Origin: Litoribrevibacter albus
Lineage (GTDB): Bacteria; Pseudomonadota; Gammaproteobacteria; Pseudomonadales; Litoribrevibacteraceae
NCBI RefSeq assembly: GCF_030159995.1
Contig: NZ_BSNM01000016.1
Location: forward strand, 186,001 to 250,000
Direction of reading: 5' to 3'
Length of the DNA: 64,000 nt
In this document: piece after piece, positions 62,935-64,000 of the stretch
Position numbering within the stretch: position 1 is the first letter of the stretch
Layout of the letters: every line of letters begins with the position of its first letter
Translations under genes and position numbers: made by a program
Notes under the pieces: model-generated
What the model saw: only the letters and a program-made list of their open reading frames with translations
What the model was told of the DNA's origin: nothing
Database searches by the model: none

Positions 62935-64000
62935 ATGAACACTCAAACCTTCGATTTGGTCATTGTTGGCGGCGGTATTAACGGCGCAGGTATTGCGGCA
63001 GATGCAGCGGGTCGTGGACTCTCTGTGTATCTTTGCGAACAAAAAGACTTTGCCTCTGCAACGTCTTCAGCAAGCAGTAAGTTGATCCACGGGGGTTTGC
63101 GTTATCTGGAACATTACGAATTCCGGTTGGTAAAAGAAGCTCTCAAAGAACGCGAAGTGCTACTGGAGATCGCTCCACATCTAGTAAAACCGATGCGCTT
63201 TATTCTTCCGCACCAACCACACCTTCGCCCAGCCTGGATGATCCGCAGTGGCTTGTTCCTATACGATCACTTGGGTAAACGCGAAAAGTTGCAGGGTTCT
63301 CATAAGGTTAAGTTCCGTGGTGAATCGTCGTTAGACGATAAAATCAAAAAAGGATTTGAATACGCCGATTGCTGGGTGGATGACGCACGACTTGTGATCA
63401 CCAACCTGCTGTCTGCTCAAGAAAACGGTGCGGTTATTCGTAATCACACCAAGTGTATCGATGCCAAACGCGAGGATGGATATTGGCATTGCGTCATGGA
63501 AGACACCCCTTTCGGAGGCGGTGAACGCAAACGTTACACCGTCAAAGCGAAAGCCTTAGTCAACGCTGCAGGCCCTTGGGTCGCCAGCTTCATCAAAGAC
63601 CAGGTGGAAACCAAATCTCCTTACGGCATTCGCTTAATTAAAGGCAGCCACATTGTCGTACCTCGTATTCATAAAGGGGACGAAGCCTTTATTCTTCAAA
63701 ACGAAGATCAACGAATCGTGTTTGTGATTCCCTACCTTGAGAAGTTCTCTCTGATCGGAACCACCGATGTTGAGTACAAGGGCGATCCGGGTAAAGTCGC
63801 TATTTCAGCCGAAGAAGTAGACTACTTGTTGACGGTCACCAACAAGCACTTCAAACATCAGTTAACTCCGGCGGATTTAATCTGGACCTACTCGGGTGTA
63901 CGTCCACTGTGCGACGATGAATCAGACAACCCGTCGGCGATTACCCGTGACTATACGCTTGCCATGACGCAACCGGAAAGCGCGCCATTATTGTCTGTGT
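62935..64000 (+). CDS. glpD: Aerobic glycerol-3-phosphate dehydrogenase, 3' end beyond window
   Basis: 355 codons are visible before the window ends. The FAD-binding motif is VGGGINGAGIAAD (9-21), then SSKLIHGGLRYLEHYEFRLV; the middle contains NAAGPWVA and GTTDVEYKGDP. It is the membrane-associated flavoprotein that oxidises glycerol 3-phosphate to dihydroxyacetone phosphate and passes electrons to quinone. The ATG has a weak ribosome site. Two GlpR operators precede it. Confidence 0.95.
   Translation, partial: MNTQTFDLVIVGGGINGAGIAADAAGRGLSVYLCEQKDFASATSSASSKLIHGGLRYLEHYEFRLVKEALKEREVLLEIAPHLVKPMRFILPHQPHLRPAWMIRSGLFLYDHLGKREKLQGSHKVKFRGESSLDDKIKKGFEYADCWVDDARLVITNLLSAQENGAVIRNHTKCIDAKREDGYWHCVMEDTPFGGGERKRYTVKAKALVNAAGPWVASFIKDQVETKSPYGIRLIKGSHIVVPRIHKGDEAFILQNEDQRIVFVIPYLEKFSLIGTTDVEYKGDPGKVAISAEEVDYLLTVTNKHFKHQLTPADLIWTYSGVRPLCDDESDNPSAITRDYTLAMTQPESAPLLSV

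Overview
The window looks like chromosome from a marine gammaproteobacterium, Oceanospirillales-like in its gene content. This is inferred from the gene families and regulatory motifs (sigma54/NtrC, Fur, Zur, sigma28, FinR-fpr); no rRNA or taxonomic marker is present. About 50 protein genes are packed on both strands. There is no tRNA, rRNA, CRISPR array, transposase or integrase. The left edge cuts a minus-strand membrane protein and the right edge cuts glpD.

Layout. 1-5.7 kb: a 185-bp palindromic intergenic element, an enoyl-CoA isomerase-like crotonase, a histidine kinase with a fused substrate-binding sensor, an SDR oxidoreductase, and two divergent uncharacterised genes separated by two Fur boxes. 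5.7-17.8 kb: a complete nitrogen-scavenging island, with ureDABCEFG on the minus strand and urtABCDE on the plus strand, driven by divergent sigma54 promoters with NtrC-like sites between them. 17.8-22.5 kb: a small accessory stretch of three unknown small proteins, a 5'-truncated phage-like gene, a LexA/CI-type S24 repressor, a DUF2269 membrane protein, a GNAT acetyltransferase and a tautomerase. 22.6-26 kb: a Zur-box operon (DUF2796, ABC ATPase, FtsX-like permease, DUF3299), a probable metal-handling system. 26-29.4 kb: a solute-binding protein, a Gre-like factor, and fpr divergent from a FinR-like LysR regulator. 29.5-34.6 kb: a SCO protein, two chemoreceptors, and Bfd under a Fur box. 34.7-41.5 kb: a three-domain lipoprotein with a DsbA-like fold, an HD protein, a secreted SGNH hydrolase and a DUF748/AsmA-like protein. 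41.9-43.2 kb: a chemoreceptor-like coiled coil translationally coupled to an ODP-type (diiron) metallo-beta-lactamase-fold protein. 43.4-49.8 kb: a nitronate monooxygenase-like enzyme and a TetR regulator divergent from an RND efflux adaptor and pump. 49.9-59.3 kb: two hybrid histidine kinases, a peroxiredoxin-glutaredoxin fusion, a small cytochrome c and a response regulator. 59.4-64 kb: a periplasmic glutaredoxin, a tiny secreted protein, and the glycerol genes glpK, glpR and glpD with GlpR operators.

Shared themes. Under nitrogen limitation urea would be imported by UrtABCDE and hydrolysed by the nickel urease. Metal homeostasis appears three times (Fur twice, Zur once). A TetR operator between the TetR and RND adaptor genes recurs 24 kb away in front of the DUF2269 gene, which suggests a shared regulon. 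Short imperfect tandem repeats of 15-21 bp sit at gene starts, leaders, linkers or ends at seven loci. The most unusual item is the chemoreceptor-like/ODP gene pair, a candidate cytosolic oxygen or redox sensing module.
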